DNA of 64,000 nucleotides from Cyclobacteriaceae bacterium (GCA_019638255.1 JAHBUD010000003.1:181047-245046), one strand, 5' to 3'; shown: positions 1-9,410, counted from the stretch's first letter. Numbers and translations are program-made. Notes: a model not told the origin generated them from the sequence alone.

Positions 1-180
1 TCCTTCAGGTACGGATTTCATAAACACCCATGCCATCCGTTTTTTTGTGTTTCATAATCTCGACTTGAGATCGAAGGAAAAATAGTATTAGCCTAACGGT
101 AAGAGCATGGTCATCTTTTGCCTCGCTGCTATCTCACCCATAAAATATTTTACAGAAGTTTAAACAGTTAAATTTTCTTT

Positions 181-188
181 TAACTTCG
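181..188 (+). promoter_or_regulatory. Possible -7 promoter element for the SET gene
   Basis: TAACTTCG resembles the Bacteroidota -7 element TAnnTTTG with one mismatch. It lies 21 bp before the ATG of the SET-domain gene. I see no clear TTTG element at the expected distance upstream, so this is a weak call based on position and partial match only. Confidence 0.3.
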
Positions 189-209
189 CAGCCGTTTAAG
201 AATCCCCGA

Positions 210-743
210 ATGGCACTATACGAAAAGTACCTGTATGTTAAGAAGTCGACCTTGCCCAATGCAGGCAAGGGTTTATTCACCAAAGTGGCCATCCCTAAAG
301 GTGAGCGCATTGTAGAATACAAAGGAAAGATCACTACCTGGAAGGAGGTAAAGGATGATGATGGTAAAAACGGATACATCTTTTATGTGAAACGTTATCA
401 CGTTATCGATGCCTGGAAAACTGAACGCCACCTGGCTCGCTACGCCAATGATGCCAAAGGGCTTTCGAAAGTGAAGGACTTGCGCAACAATTGCGATTAT
501 GTAACCGATGGCCTAAAAGCATATATAGAATCGAAACGCGATATCCCAAAAGGCGCTGAAATTTTTGTGGATTACGGCCCCGATTACTGGAAGACCATCC
601 GGGAAAATATTACACTCGCCAAAAAGGAAAAAAAGGTCGATAAGAAGACAAAAGGCAAGAAGAAAGTGCACTACAAGCGTAACCCTGCCAAGCGGGTTGA
701 CACGCATCACCTACATCCTGCCAAAAGGAAAGGCAAAGAATAG
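210..743 (+). CDS. SET domain-containing protein-lysine methyltransferase-like
   Basis: Small 177-residue protein made almost wholly of a SET fold, the SAM-dependent protein-lysine methyltransferase domain. Visible motifs are GKGLF near residue 20, the RYAND segment near residue 77 (equivalent to the family's R-x-x-N-H core) and the closing EIFVDYGPDYW near residue 117, which matches the E-L/I-x-x-DYG signature. After residue 130 the chain becomes a very basic Lys/Arg-rich tail, perhaps for nucleic acid or acidic partner binding. It has no signal peptide, so it should be cytoplasmic. The ATG at 210 is the only sensible start. It stands alone, with a leftward gene converging on it 9 bp away. 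The substrate is unknown; bacterial SET proteins of this size are mostly uncharacterised. Confidence 0.85.
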   Translation: MALYEKYLYVKKSTLPNAGKGLFTKVAIPKGERIVEYKGKITTWKEVKDDDGKNGYIFYVKRYHVIDAWKTERHLARYANDAKGLSKVKDLRNNCDYVTDGLKAYIESKRDIPKGAEIFVDYGPDYWKTIRENITLAKKEKKVDKKTKGKKKVHYKRNPAKRVDTHHLHPAKRKGKE

Positions 744-752
744 GGTATTTAC

Positions 753-3698
753 TTACTTTTTCTTTTTCAGTTTATCAGCTTCCTCCAGGGCACTGGCGGC
801 ATACGTATCAAATCCAACACGGGCTGCTTCGGCAGCATAAACAACCCACAACCGGTAGGAGTTAGTGTTTAGCTGAATCGCTTCGGCCAGGATAGAATAA
901 GCCTTAAGATCGTCCTGCGAGTTCATTTTAAAGTATCGTGCGGCTGCAATCACACCGTCTTCGAAAAATGGATTATAATTCGAAAGAACAGTATAGTTTC
1001 TATACGCTACAGCTTCATCATTATGCATTTCGCCCAGTAGTGCCTCGTAAAGGATTTTTTCAAGCTCCCTGTTTTTTTTGAACGAGATACCACTGTTTAG
1101 CCGGTTTGTCAACGATTTTGTATCGCCTTGCCAGGCGAATAACATCATCTCGAAATGAACTAACTTCTCCAGCAAATCCGGATTTTCTATCGGTATGCCA
1201 CTGGTTTGATTCAGATAGCGGATGGCTGTTTTGGTATTCATGAGATCAAATTGTCGTTCAGCCATTTCCAGCAATGCTGAAACTTTGAAATGATTGTTCG
1301 TGAAGGTAGCGATGATTTTATTGAACAGCGTGGTGTCATTAGCGCTTAGCCGATATCGACAGAATTGATATTTCTCCAGATCATTGAGGCCATCTAATGT
1401 AGTGGTGGTTAGCACTTTCTTTAGTTGTCTCCCGATTTCCTGTATGCTTTCATCCTGATGCTTGGTGAGTGAATCGGCTTCACGAATGGCCTCTGCCATA
1501 TAGCGACCTTCTGCAAACGCTATTGCATTGTACAGCTTTGCTTCCTTGTAATCGAATTGTACAGCGTATTCAAAACTTTTCAGGGCAAGATCTGGACAAC
1601 CCTGTTCAAGCGCCCACAAGCCCGCTATGTAGTTGTATTTGCCTTGCATAATCTGGCTGAGATAGGCCAACTGGCTAAGGATAGAGAGGGCTTTGGTTAC
1701 ATTATTCTGATGGTAATAAGCTTGTGCCAACGATGCTTTTAAGGCTTCCTGATAGTCGATGTTCATGGTGTCTGACACCAGTTTATCTATCCGATGAAGT
1801 GTGGTTGTATCAATATCCTTGAGCGAATGTACCAGGTGATTGTTCAGCAAAGAGGCGGAGGCGATGGTTAAAGGTTCATCAACAATCGGATCAAATGAGT
1901 AGTCAAAACGTTGTTGTTGAAGGGTTGCTACGGCCATGGCATTACTGATGGTTAGTAGCGATTTGCTTTGAAATTGAAGCAGGAGGGAGTCAACTTTTAT
2001 GGGCAGGTACTCCTGACCAATCAGGGCAATAATATTGGTTTCGGCTGTAGCTTTCGTTGAGCTTGTTTTTCGGGCAGCATCAAAAAAGTAAATGGCAGAG
2101 TCAAGCTTATGTATTTTAGTGTAGGAGTACCCCAGGTTGTTTTCGATGGCGCCATTTCCCGGAAATGTTTTCAATGCACTTGAAAAAGCAGCTATCGACT
2201 CAAAAGTTTTGTCTTCCCGTATGGTCAGGTTCGCTTCATTGACAAGCGAAAAAGGTGTAGGTCTTTTACCGTTAGCCAGTCCGTAATGATTATATGCGTT
2301 GGTCAGGTTGTTTTTCTGAGCTTCAAGCTTAGCCAGGGCATAGTTCGAGCGGTTGTTTTCAAAACCATACCTATGTCCTTGCTGGTAGTAAACTTCGGCC
2401 AGCACAGGTTTATCAATCAGTTCATATAAATCGCCCAGGTGATTATAGAAGCCTGACATACTGTTGTAAATGTATTCGCGCCAGCCGGAGTAGAAAACAA
2501 AAGCCATAGTAGCAATCAATCCGGCAAACCGAAAAGTAAAATACGGCATACGGGTGGGCTTGTATAAAACCTGCCAGGCATTCAGGCTCTCCGCCATCAT
2601 AATTATAAAATTGGAGATGAAGTAAAGCAGGAAAATAGCTCCGTAACCAATATGACTGAACAAAATAGCATCGTGAATTACCTTAATGGCCGGATCATTG
2701 TAATTGCCGAGAATCAGGCCGATGGTAAGGAAAGTTATCCCAGCCAAAGCCGTTATTAGGTATGCTCCGTAAGGATTAAACTTTAAAATATTATCATAGA
2801 GTATTTCGCGATGTTGAAACCCCCATATTCCAAGCCATGCAGAAACGGTAAGCAGAAGATACACGTTGATGTAAAGAATGTTCCAATCCAACAGTTTTAT
2901 TTCGTGTAGATAGGCCAGCACTAGGTTTACCATATACACCACGCTGATGATGCTGAAATGCCGAAGACTTTTTGAAGATGATGTGCCCGTGCTTGTGATG
3001 TAGACAAAAGAGGCTGGAATTTCATGAGCCACCATCAGTATAAATATTATAGACAGCACTATGCCAGGACCATAGGCCGTAACAGAAAGGTGAAGGAAGG
3101 GAGCGCTAACAGTTGAAAAGGAATAAATGGCAAGCGCCAGCATTACGGTGAGCAGGAGGAATGTGATTAATCGGTAAAGGAACGGTGTATAGGATTTAAT
3201 CACATTGAAATAGAAAGCAGGTAGAATGTAAAGAGCAAGCACGAGAATAGGGACGATTCTGCCGGTTAAACCAAACAGTTGCAATACTTCAACGCGAAGA
3301 CTGACAATGAATAATATGAACAACGCCATGCCCACTAAATACCAGAATCTTTCCAACGTAGTGATAACGCATAGTAGTATGACGCTGCATAAGACCACAC
3401 CAGTCAGAAAAATGTAAGACGCAGTTGTGTTTGGCTGAATTGTACTTCCGTTAAAATATTCGAACGTGAGATAGGATTCTATTGGTACCGAAATTTCGAA
3501 ATCACCGATATCAAATGAATGACTTACGGTTTCAATAGTTTCCTGGTGGTGATGCGTATTCCACCGGATGACACTTTCAGCGCCTTTGAAATAACTGAAC
3601 CAAAGAAAAATACACGAAGTGATGAGTACTACGCCAAGCCCATACCCGATAATCCGGTAATGAAGCGGCCAATTTTTCCAAAACCATCCAGAATGCAT
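753..3698 (-). CDS. Large polytopic membrane protein with C-terminal TPR repeats
   Basis: A 981-residue protein in two halves. Residues about 15-430 contain roughly a dozen hydrophobic segments. The rest is soluble, with tetratricopeptide-like helices, for example the stretches around YYQQGHRYGFENNRSNYALA and NNLGYSYTKIHKLDSAIYFF. I do not recognise a catalytic motif. TPR regions usually mediate protein-protein contacts, so this may be a membrane scaffold in the inner membrane. It is separated from gatC by 82 bp and is probably the last gene of, or downstream of, the leftward cluster. The function is unknown; the TM plus TPR reading is direct from the sequence. Confidence 0.7.
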   Translation of the reverse strand: MHSGWFWKNWPLHYRIIGYGLGVVLITSCIFLWFSYFKGAESVIRWNTHHHQETIETVSHSFDIGDFEISVPIESYLTFEYFNGSTIQPNTTASYIFLTGVVLCSVILLCVITTLERFWYLVGMALFILFIVSLRVEVLQLFGLTGRIVPILVLALYILPAFYFNVIKSYTPFLYRLITFLLLTVMLALAIYSFSTVSAPFLHLSVTAYGPGIVLSIIFILMVAHEIPASFVYITSTGTSSSKSLRHFSIISVVYMVNLVLAYLHEIKLLDWNILYINVYLLLTVSAWLGIWGFQHREILYDNILKFNPYGAYLITALAGITFLTIGLILGNYNDPAIKVIHDAILFSHIGYGAIFLLYFISNFIIMMAESLNAWQVLYKPTRMPYFTFRFAGLIATMAFVFYSGWREYIYNSMSGFYNHLGDLYELIDKPVLAEVYYQQGHRYGFENNRSNYALAKLEAQKNNLTNAYNHYGLANGKRPTPFSLVNEANLTIREDKTFESIAAFSSALKTFPGNGAIENNLGYSYTKIHKLDSAIYFFDAARKTSSTKATAETNIIALIGQEYLPIKVDSLLLQFQSKSLLTISNAMAVATLQQQRFDYSFDPIVDEPLTIASASLLNNHLVHSLKDIDTTTLHRIDKLVSDTMNIDYQEALKASLAQAYYHQNNVTKALSILSQLAYLSQIMQGKYNYIAGLWALEQGCPDLALKSFEYAVQFDYKEAKLYNAIAFAEGRYMAEAIREADSLTKHQDESIQEIGRQLKKVLTTTTLDGLNDLEKYQFCRYRLSANDTTLFNKIIATFTNNHFKVSALLEMAERQFDLMNTKTAIRYLNQTSGIPIENPDLLEKLVHFEMMLFAWQGDTKSLTNRLNSGISFKKNRELEKILYEALLGEMHNDEAVAYRNYTVLSNYNPFFEDGVIAAARYFKMNSQDDLKAYSILAEAIQLNTNSYRLWVVYAAEAARVGFDTYAASALEEADKLKKKK

Positions 3699-3780
3699 AG
3701 CAAAAAAACTATTGGCAAGCTACTAGTTTTTAATGATTCACAAACCAGCCACGCTTAGTTTGATTGTTGCGTTGACGATA

Positions 3781-4068
3781 TCAGTCTATTACTTTGGGAA
3801 CACTGAAATAATCTCCTGCTTTGTTAGGAGCATTAGATAAAGCTTCCTGGTTTGTCAACTTATTCTCTGCCTTATCTTCCCGAAAAGCATTTACTTCGGT
3901 GCTCATGGTGGTAAGAGGCTCAACATTCGCTGTGTCCACTTCGTTGAGTTTTTCAACCCAGGTAATAATAGCACTCATGTCAGCCATCATTTTTTCAGCC
4001 TCGGCTTCACCTACTTCTAAGCGGGCCAGGTGGGCAATTTTATCCAGAAGTTCATGCGTGATTTTCAT
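3781..4068 (-). CDS. gatC: Asp-tRNA(Asn)/Glu-tRNA(Gln) amidotransferase subunit C
   Basis: A 95-residue protein with the typical GatC layout: an N-terminal helix with LLDKIAHLARLEV, the central MSAIITWVEKLNEVDT segment, then the conserved VEPLTTM motif and the FREDK segment. GatC stabilises the GatA amidase in the GatCAB complex, which converts Glu-tRNA(Gln) or Asp-tRNA(Asn) to the amidated forms. The length is normal for the family. Its ATG overlaps the stop of the upstream plsC-like gene by 4 bp (ATGA), so translation is probably coupled. gatA and gatB are not in this window. Confidence 0.93.
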   Translation of the reverse strand: MKITHELLDKIAHLARLEVGEAEAEKMMADMSAIITWVEKLNEVDTANVEPLTTMSTEVNAFREDKAENKLTNQEALSNAPNKAGDYFSVPKVID

Positions 4069-4790
4069 GCAATATGCCTTTTCAATTCCGCTTCAATAAT
4101 GGTGCGCACTTTCTCTTTTAATATTGTTACATCTTTTGCTGTCATTCCTGTGGTTTCAATGGGCTCATGAATAATGATTTTAATCGGCTTCCACCGGATC
4201 AAAAATTCTTCAGGCGGTAAAATTATCCAATTATTAGGCAAGGTTACCGGTACTACGGGAATTTGTTTCTCGATGGCGATGCGAAAAGCACCATCCTTGA
4301 AAGGCCCCATTGCCGGTTCACCTAATGTAACAATCCCACCTTCTGGATAGATAACTAAGCTCTTCCCCTTATCAATGGCCTTTAAAGATTTTTTAAATGT
4401 ACCCGATCGGCTTTTTAAATCTTGCCGGTTTACGGTGATGTGCAGCTTTCGATACATAAAACCAAACAATGGTATATGCTCCATATCATTCTTGCCAACG
4501 AAAATACTATTGTGAGGATTTAACCCCATGACGGGAATATCGGCATAGGAAAAATGATTTGGGCAAAAGATGTAAGATCGTTTCGGGTTAAGCTTGCCCA
4601 GTACTTCAACCGACCAAGGCATAGCCGTTAATGTAAAAAGCACATAGGCCCACCAGCGATTGATCATTCCAACCAGTTTGAATTTTTTAGGAAACAGAAT
4701 GGGTATGAGAAAGAGAATGAAGAAAATGAGAAACAGTAATGAAAACACTATGATTACATAGCCTGTGTATAAGCCTCTTATGATTTTCAT
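4065..4790 (-). CDS. plsC: 1-acyl-sn-glycerol-3-phosphate acyltransferase (PlsC family)
   Basis: A 241-residue membrane-bound acyltransferase that acylates lysophosphatidic acid to phosphatidic acid in phospholipid synthesis. An N-terminal hydrophobic helix (residues about 10-32) is followed by the catalytic NHxxxxD motif in NHFSYADIP near residue 78, and by the substrate-binding YPEGGI motif near residue 148, where the family usually has FPEGTR. The basic, hydrophobic C-terminal half is typical. It starts 20 bp after the M24 peptidase gene and overlaps gatC by 4 bp, so these genes are likely cotranscribed leftward. The acyl-chain and exact acceptor specificity cannot be read from sequence. 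Confidence 0.85.
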   Translation of the reverse strand: MKIIRGLYTGYVIIVFSLLFLIFFILFLIPILFPKKFKLVGMINRWWAYVLFTLTAMPWSVEVLGKLNPKRSYIFCPNHFSYADIPVMGLNPHNSIFVGKNDMEHIPLFGFMYRKLHITVNRQDLKSRSGTFKKSLKAIDKGKSLVIYPEGGIVTLGEPAMGPFKDGAFRIAIEKQIPVVPVTLPNNWIILPPEEFLIRWKPIKIIIHEPIETTGMTAKDVTILKEKVRTIIEAELKRHIA

Positions 4791-4810
4791 TGCTGAATGA
4801 ATGAAAAAAA

Positions 4811-6142
4811 TTACTGTCGGTTGACCCCGTTGGACCCTGGGATAATAAGTAAGTCGCGCTGACGGCCATCGATGTAGCGAAATCCGGTTTCATCAAAGTA
4901 GCCGTCTTCTTCTAATTGTATGCGGATTTCTTTCCTCCACTCCTGAATGTAGACCGAAGCGTTTAACTCAATAGAGTAGGCTGTGTTGTAATGCAACGGA
5001 TAATCACCGGTGTGAGGTACTCCGCCTTGCATATCCCACATGCCAATGGTTGTTCCTGCGGCATGTCCATGAAACCCGATAGGGTGGGTATAGATAGAAG
5101 GAGTAATGCCCTGGCTAATAGCCTGTTTGCGTGAATCTGCTAAAACCTGATTGCCGGTTTTACCAAGTTTAAAATTGCTGGTTAAAATATCCTGAAGCTT
5201 ATTTCCCCGTCCGAAGGCCATTTTCAGATAATCAGGTGCATCAGTTTCGTCAGGTTTTAACACATAGGCATGTTGTTGCGTGTCGGTATTAAGGCGCAGG
5301 TATGTAATGCCAAAATCAACGTGTAGTAAATCACCCGGAAGAATGACGTAAGGCTGAGGACGTTTACTGAAAATAGCTTCCGATTCGTTGCGTTGAATGG
5401 AAACACTGGGTTGAAACCAGGTGTCAAGTTTCAATTCTTTTATTTTTTCGCGATACCACCACACCACATCTTCGGTGGTAGTAATACCGGGGTGAATTAC
5501 CTTTTCTGAAAATCCTTCAGCAATAATATCGTGCGCTATCCGGCAGATTTGCTGGTAAATAATCATCTCACGCTCGGTACGTGTTTCCAGCCAGCCAACG
5601 GCCAGTTTTTCGGCAGAGGTAATATTAGTTTGTAATTTTTTTGGCAATGCTTTAATTAATTTTTGGTGATGGGAGTAGGTGAGCCCATCGGCATGACCGT
5701 AATGATCAGAGAAGTTGACTCCGATTTTCTTAGGGCTTCGCTCTTCGATAATCTTACCTAATTGTGCCCATTGGTCGGGTTGTGAATCCGGATCCCATGA
5801 ACGTTTGAAAATTTTTCCAACATCGTACCGCGATACGGCCAGGCATTCAATTCCTTTATCAGTACCCTGATCGAACATAACCAACATGGTAGTTCTACGG
5901 GCAGCAAACCAGGTGGCTGGCAAAAATGTTCGAATAACAGGGTCTTCATTGTATTCACTGCTGATGAGTACCCACATGTCGAATCCTTCCCTGCGCATGA
6001 GTGATGGCAGTACCGTCCTGATGCGATCTTCAAGAAGCTCATCGATTACTTTGGCTTGTTCGCGTTGGGTTAATATTACAGGGTATTGTCCGTATGTTGA
6101 TATTATAAATAGTGTGAGTAGAAAGCTGAAAAATATTCTCAT
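4811..6142 (-). CDS. Secreted M24 family metallopeptidase (Xaa-Pro aminopeptidase-like)
   Basis: A pita-bread fold metallopeptidase of the creatinase/prolidase group. I place the start at the ATG at 6142 (443 residues) because it directly begins a signal peptide, MRIFFSFLLTLFIISTYGQ. A longer reading from 6190 would bury it behind 16 unlikely residues. The metal ligands are in place: Asp in HVDFGITY, a second Asp in the LNTDTQQH segment, His in HPIGFHGHAAG, and Glu in SIELNA and in QLEEDGYFDE. It probably trims proline-containing peptides in the periplasm. The neighbour on the same strand is the plsC-like gene 20 bp downstream. Confidence 0.85.
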   Translation of the reverse strand: MRIFFSFLLTLFIISTYGQYPVILTQREQAKVIDELLEDRIRTVLPSLMRREGFDMWVLISSEYNEDPVIRTFLPATWFAARRTTMLVMFDQGTDKGIECLAVSRYDVGKIFKRSWDPDSQPDQWAQLGKIIEERSPKKIGVNFSDHYGHADGLTYSHHQKLIKALPKKLQTNITSAEKLAVGWLETRTEREMIIYQQICRIAHDIIAEGFSEKVIHPGITTTEDVVWWYREKIKELKLDTWFQPSVSIQRNESEAIFSKRPQPYVILPGDLLHVDFGITYLRLNTDTQQHAYVLKPDETDAPDYLKMAFGRGNKLQDILTSNFKLGKTGNQVLADSRKQAISQGITPSIYTHPIGFHGHAAGTTIGMWDMQGGVPHTGDYPLHYNTAYSIELNASVYIQEWRKEIRIQLEEDGYFDETGFRYIDGRQRDLLIIPGSNGVNRQ

Positions 6143-6191
6143 AGGTGATAATTTAGTAGTTGGGATTAAATCTAAGTCTAGAATCTGCAAT

Positions 6192-6743
6192 TTAAAATCT
6201 CAAGATGCACCTTTCATTCTTAAGTATTTCCTGGGCACGCTCTACTTCAATATGCGATTTGGCATCGTCCATTTTTTCCTTAACGGCATTTTTAATTTCC
6301 TTCATTTGCATCGCCTCAATAAAGCGCTTAACATCTTCCTGATTCTCCAGGATAAGTTTTGGCACCGGGGTTGGTTTGTCATTATCATCTTTTGCCACCA
6401 TGGTAAAAAACGATGAATTAGTATGTTTCACGGCATGCGTCTTCACATTTAATGCTTCAACACGAATTCCGACTACCATGGATGAGCGCCCTACATAATT
6501 CACGGAACCATGCAACGAAACCAGTTCGCCCACTTCAACGGGTTGAAGAAATTCGACCTTATCAACCGTAACGGTTACACAATAGGTACTGGAGTGTTTA
6601 CTGGCACACGCGTAAGCCACTTTATCCATCAATGAAAGTAAAATGCCCCCGTGAATTTTTCCACCAAAGTTGGCATATGCCGGAATCATTAATTCTGTAA
6701 TGATTGTTTGCGAGTACCGTACGGGTAAGGCTTCATCTTGCAT
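6192..6743 (-). CDS. Acyl-CoA thioesterase, hotdog fold
   Basis: A 183-residue hotdog-fold thioesterase. The segment GGKIHGGILLSLMDKVAYACASKH near residue 28 carries the family's G-G-x-(L/I)-h-x-x-x-D active-site helix, and SVNYVGRSSMVVGIRVEA follows as the next strands. Such enzymes hydrolyse acyl-CoA to free acid and CoA in the cytoplasm and often serve in fatty-acid turnover. The C-terminal 50 residues are charged and helical, longer than in YciA. It lies between the MATE gene (48 bp upstream) and the M24 peptidase gene. The chain-length preference is unknown. Confidence 0.85.
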   Translation of the reverse strand: MQDEALPVRYSQTIITELMIPAYANFGGKIHGGILLSLMDKVAYACASKHSSTYCVTVTVDKVEFLQPVEVGELVSLHGSVNYVGRSSMVVGIRVEALNVKTHAVKHTNSSFFTMVAKDDNDKPTPVPKLILENQEDVKRFIEAMQMKEIKNAVKEKMDDAKSHIEVERAQEILKNERCILRF

Positions 6744-6790
6744 AGAGATACGATTAAGAAATTCAAGATAGGGGAATCCTGAAAATAGTC

Positions 6791-8140
6791 CTACTCGGTT
6801 GAACCAGAAGTATGCAATAGCTTCTTACTGAGCATGGCAAAGCGGATAAACATGGCGGTAGCCGTTATGGTCAAACCGATCAGCAAACCCAACCATATTC
6901 CAATGGCGCCATAATCCAGTTTGAAACCAAGCCAATAGCCAAGGGGCAAACTGATCACCCAATACGCAACAAAAATCATGAAGGAAGGAATTTTTACATC
7001 CTGCAATCCGCGTAATGCACCGGCACAAACCACTTGCATCCCATCAGAGAGTTGAAATAATCCGGCTATGATCATCAATGGAGCAGCTATGGCAATTACC
7101 GATTGATCATTGATATACAGTAATGGCAGTTCATGTCGCCAAACCACAAAGGCAATACCCCAAACCGTCATAATGATTAGTGCCATGCCCATCAATGTAA
7201 ATCCAGCCGTGCGAAGGGTTGGGATATCGCGCTTGCCGAGATAGCTGCCCACACGAATGGTGGCGGCTGCGCCCAAGCCAGAGGTGGTCATGTAGCTGAT
7301 GGTGGCCAGGTTAATGGCGATTTGATGTGCAGCCAGTGTGGTAGTACCTAACCAGCCCATCATGATGGCTGAAAACCCAAAGGCACTTACTTCAAAAATA
7401 AACTGAATGCCGGCCGGTATGCCAATGTTAAGCATGCGCATAACCAACTTTCGGGAGTAATTCCCAAACGAAAACCCAGCACGATAATCAGTAAACTTTT
7501 TGCCATAATAAATGTAGAGCAGCATCAGTGCGCCCATCAACGCGCGCGCAATTAAGGTTGCCCACCCCGCACCGTTTAGTCCAAGTTCTGGGAAGCCAAA
7601 CTTTCCATAAATCAATAAATAGTTCAGAAAAATGTTTAACAGGTTGCAGGCAATAACAATAATCATCGCCATACGTGTGCTGTGCAGCCCTTCGCCAAAC
7701 TGGCGATAGGTTTGAAAAATCATGAAGGGTACGATCGACAAGGCTATGATGTAGAGATACGGAATAGCCAATGTTACCACATCAACCGGTTGATCGATGT
7801 AGTGAAGCAGTGGGCCGGTAATGAAAATAATAAGGAGTAAGATGAACCCCGTTACCAGGTTGATGATAAACCCATGACGCAATAAATCTACTATGGAATT
7901 TTTATCCTGTCGTCCATCGGCTTCTGCAACAAACGGAGTAATCGCATACGAGACCCCAATACCAAACATAAGCAACAACATGAACACCACGTTGGCCAGC
8001 GATGAGGCCGCCAAAGGCGTAGCGCCAGTTCGCCCGATCATAATGCTGTCGGCCACGCCTGTCATCACCTGGCCCAGCATGCTGATCATAACCGGATAGG
8101 CCAGCAGGAAATTGGTTTTATAATGTTGCTTAAGTGTCAT
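6791..8140 (-). CDS. MATE family efflux transporter
   Basis: A 449-residue polytopic protein with about twelve hydrophobic segments and the usual MATE internal repeat: MISMLGQVMTGVADSIMIGR near the N-terminus and IGIPAGIQFIFEVSAFGF in the second half. MATE proteins export cationic drugs, dyes or metabolites using Na+ or H+ gradients across the inner membrane. Its start codon overlaps the stop of the NUDIX gene by one base (TAATG), so translation is coupled. The substrate cannot be predicted. Confidence 0.93.
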   Translation of the reverse strand: MTLKQHYKTNFLLAYPVMISMLGQVMTGVADSIMIGRTGATPLAASSLANVVFMLLLMFGIGVSYAITPFVAEADGRQDKNSIVDLLRHGFIINLVTGFILLLIIFITGPLLHYIDQPVDVVTLAIPYLYIIALSIVPFMIFQTYRQFGEGLHSTRMAMIIVIACNLLNIFLNYLLIYGKFGFPELGLNGAGWATLIARALMGALMLLYIYYGKKFTDYRAGFSFGNYSRKLVMRMLNIGIPAGIQFIFEVSAFGFSAIMMGWLGTTTLAAHQIAINLATISYMTTSGLGAAATIRVGSYLGKRDIPTLRTAGFTLMGMALIIMTVWGIAFVVWRHELPLLYINDQSVIAIAAPLMIIAGLFQLSDGMQVVCAGALRGLQDVKIPSFMIFVAYWVISLPLGYWLGFKLDYGAIGIWLGLLIGLTITATAMFIRFAMLSKKLLHTSGSTE

Positions 8141-8685
8141 TACAGGTTTTTTAATCGGGCAACTTTCAGTAAACCAGCAACGCTTATGCTGTCGGTTATT
8201 TTTCCATCCATCGCCATGCTTACGGCTTCTTGTAAAGGAAGTTTTTTTACTACCAGGTCAGCTTCGGTTTCTTCACGATCATCTTCGCCTTGCGTCAAGT
8301 CTTCCGCCAAAAAAACAAATCCTTCTTCATCGGTGACCGAGTTTGAGGTGTGAATGCGCATCAGCAAAGTCCATTTGTTTGCTGTAAGTCCGGTTTCTTC
8401 TTTGAGTTCGCGTTTGGCAGCATCAAGCGGTTCGGTGTCCATAGCGCCACCGCCCTCAGGAATTTCCCACGAATACTCATTTAAGGTATAGCGGTACTGA
8501 CCGACCAACCAGGTATTGCCATGCTCATCAATAGGAATGACACCAACGGCTTTATTTTTAAAATGGACTTTACCATAAATGCCCTTGCTTCCCGAGGGGT
8601 TCAGTACATTGTGTTCGGTTACTTGGATCCACTTATTGTTGTAAACTTCTTTTGTTGAAAGGGTTTTCCAGGGATTTTGATGCAT
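8140..8685 (-). CDS. NUDIX hydrolase (ADP-ribose pyrophosphatase-like)
   Basis: A 181-residue NUDIX hydrolase. The Nudix box G-x5-E-x7-REUxEExGU is complete, beginning GGAMDTEPLDAA and continuing KRELKEETGL near residues 78-100. These enzymes split nucleoside diphosphates linked to another moiety; the length and the layout around the box are like ADP-ribose pyrophosphatases. It is the first gene of a two-gene operon with the MATE transporter, joined by a TAATG overlap. The upstream region shared with rnhB holds an inverted repeat at 8708-8729. Substrate assignment is by family resemblance only. Confidence 0.9.
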   Translation of the reverse strand: MHQNPWKTLSTKEVYNNKWIQVTEHNVLNPSGSKGIYGKVHFKNKAVGVIPIDEHGNTWLVGQYRYTLNEYSWEIPEGGGAMDTEPLDAAKRELKEETGLTANKWTLLMRIHTSNSVTDEEGFVFLAEDLTQGEDDREETEADLVVKKLPLQEAVSMAMDGKITDSISVAGLLKVARLKNL

Positions 8686-8707
8686 AGCGCTAATTTCCTA
8701 TTTGGGC

Positions 8708-8729
8708 TCAAGATTCAAAATAATCTTGA
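8708..8729. repeat. Short inverted repeat between NUDIX gene and rnhB
   Basis: Arms TCAAGATT and AATCTTGA (8 bp, perfect) flank a 6-base loop in the 100-bp divergent spacer between the NUDIX gene (leftward) and rnhB (rightward). It could be an operator or a transcript hairpin. No T-run follows, so it is not an obvious terminator. Confidence 0.45.
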
Positions 8730-8785
8730 TAAAAGATCAAGAACCTTGAATATTGAATATCGATTAGTGATTTTTGAATCATCCT

Positions 8786-9394
8786 ATGCCCAGACTCCGC
8801 TCGTCATTTACAAAAGATTTAATTGAAGCCGGTTGCGATGAGGCCGGCCGAGGTTGTCTGGCGGGACCGGTTGTGGCGGCTGCGGTTATTCTTCCAAAGA
8901 AGTATAAGCACAAACGACTAACGGATTCGAAACAACTATCAGCCGAAGAGCGATTTGAATTGCGTGAAGAAATTCTTCGTGATGCGGAGGCTTGGGCGGT
9001 GGCAGAAGTTTCGCATGAGGAGATTGATATTATTAATATTCTAAATGCATCGTACAAGGCAATGCATCTGGCGGTGGAACAGCTCACCATCCGACCTGAG
9101 TTATTGTTGATTGATGGTAACCGGTTTAAGCCCTACAGGGAAGTTCCGTTTGAATGCATCATAAAAGGTGATGCAAAATATTTTTCGATAGCCGCGGCCA
9201 GTGTATTGGCAAAAACCTATCGGGATGAGTTGATGCAAAAACTGGCGGTGGAACATCCGGGTTACGGATGGGAAACCAATGTAGGATACCCCACTCCGGC
9301 CCATCGCGATGGAATAAAACTTTTAGGCATAACGCCTTATCACCGTAAGTCTTTTCAATTGCTGCCTGCACAACTTGAACTTTTTGAAGAATAG
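8786..9394 (+). CDS. rnhB: Ribonuclease HII
   Basis: A 202-residue RNase HII, which cuts the RNA strand of RNA-DNA hybrids and single ribonucleotides in DNA. The catalytic signature GCDEAGRGCLAGPV lies near residue 15, LLIDG near residue 108 supplies another acidic residue, and SIAAASVLAKTYRDELM near residue 138 carries the last conserved Asp. I use the ATG at 8786; a TTG 12 bp upstream would only add four residues. The downstream NRDE gene starts 16 bp after the stop, so the two may be cotranscribed. Confidence 0.95.
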   Translation: MPRLRSSFTKDLIEAGCDEAGRGCLAGPVVAAAVILPKKYKHKRLTDSKQLSAEERFELREEILRDAEAWAVAEVSHEEIDIINILNASYKAMHLAVEQLTIRPELLLIDGNRFKPYREVPFECIIKGDAKYFSIAAASVLAKTYRDELMQKLAVEHPGYGWETNVGYPTPAHRDGIKLLGITPYHRKSFQLLPAQLELFEE

Positions 9395-9410
9395 ATGATG
9401 TTTGAATGGC

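Noticed and set aside
1..90. Possible gene fragments at the left edge (12 codons leftward from position 36; about 29 codons rightward from position 2)
   Set aside because: Both are too short to judge, with no recognisable motif. They may be ends of real genes beyond the window, but I cannot support either.
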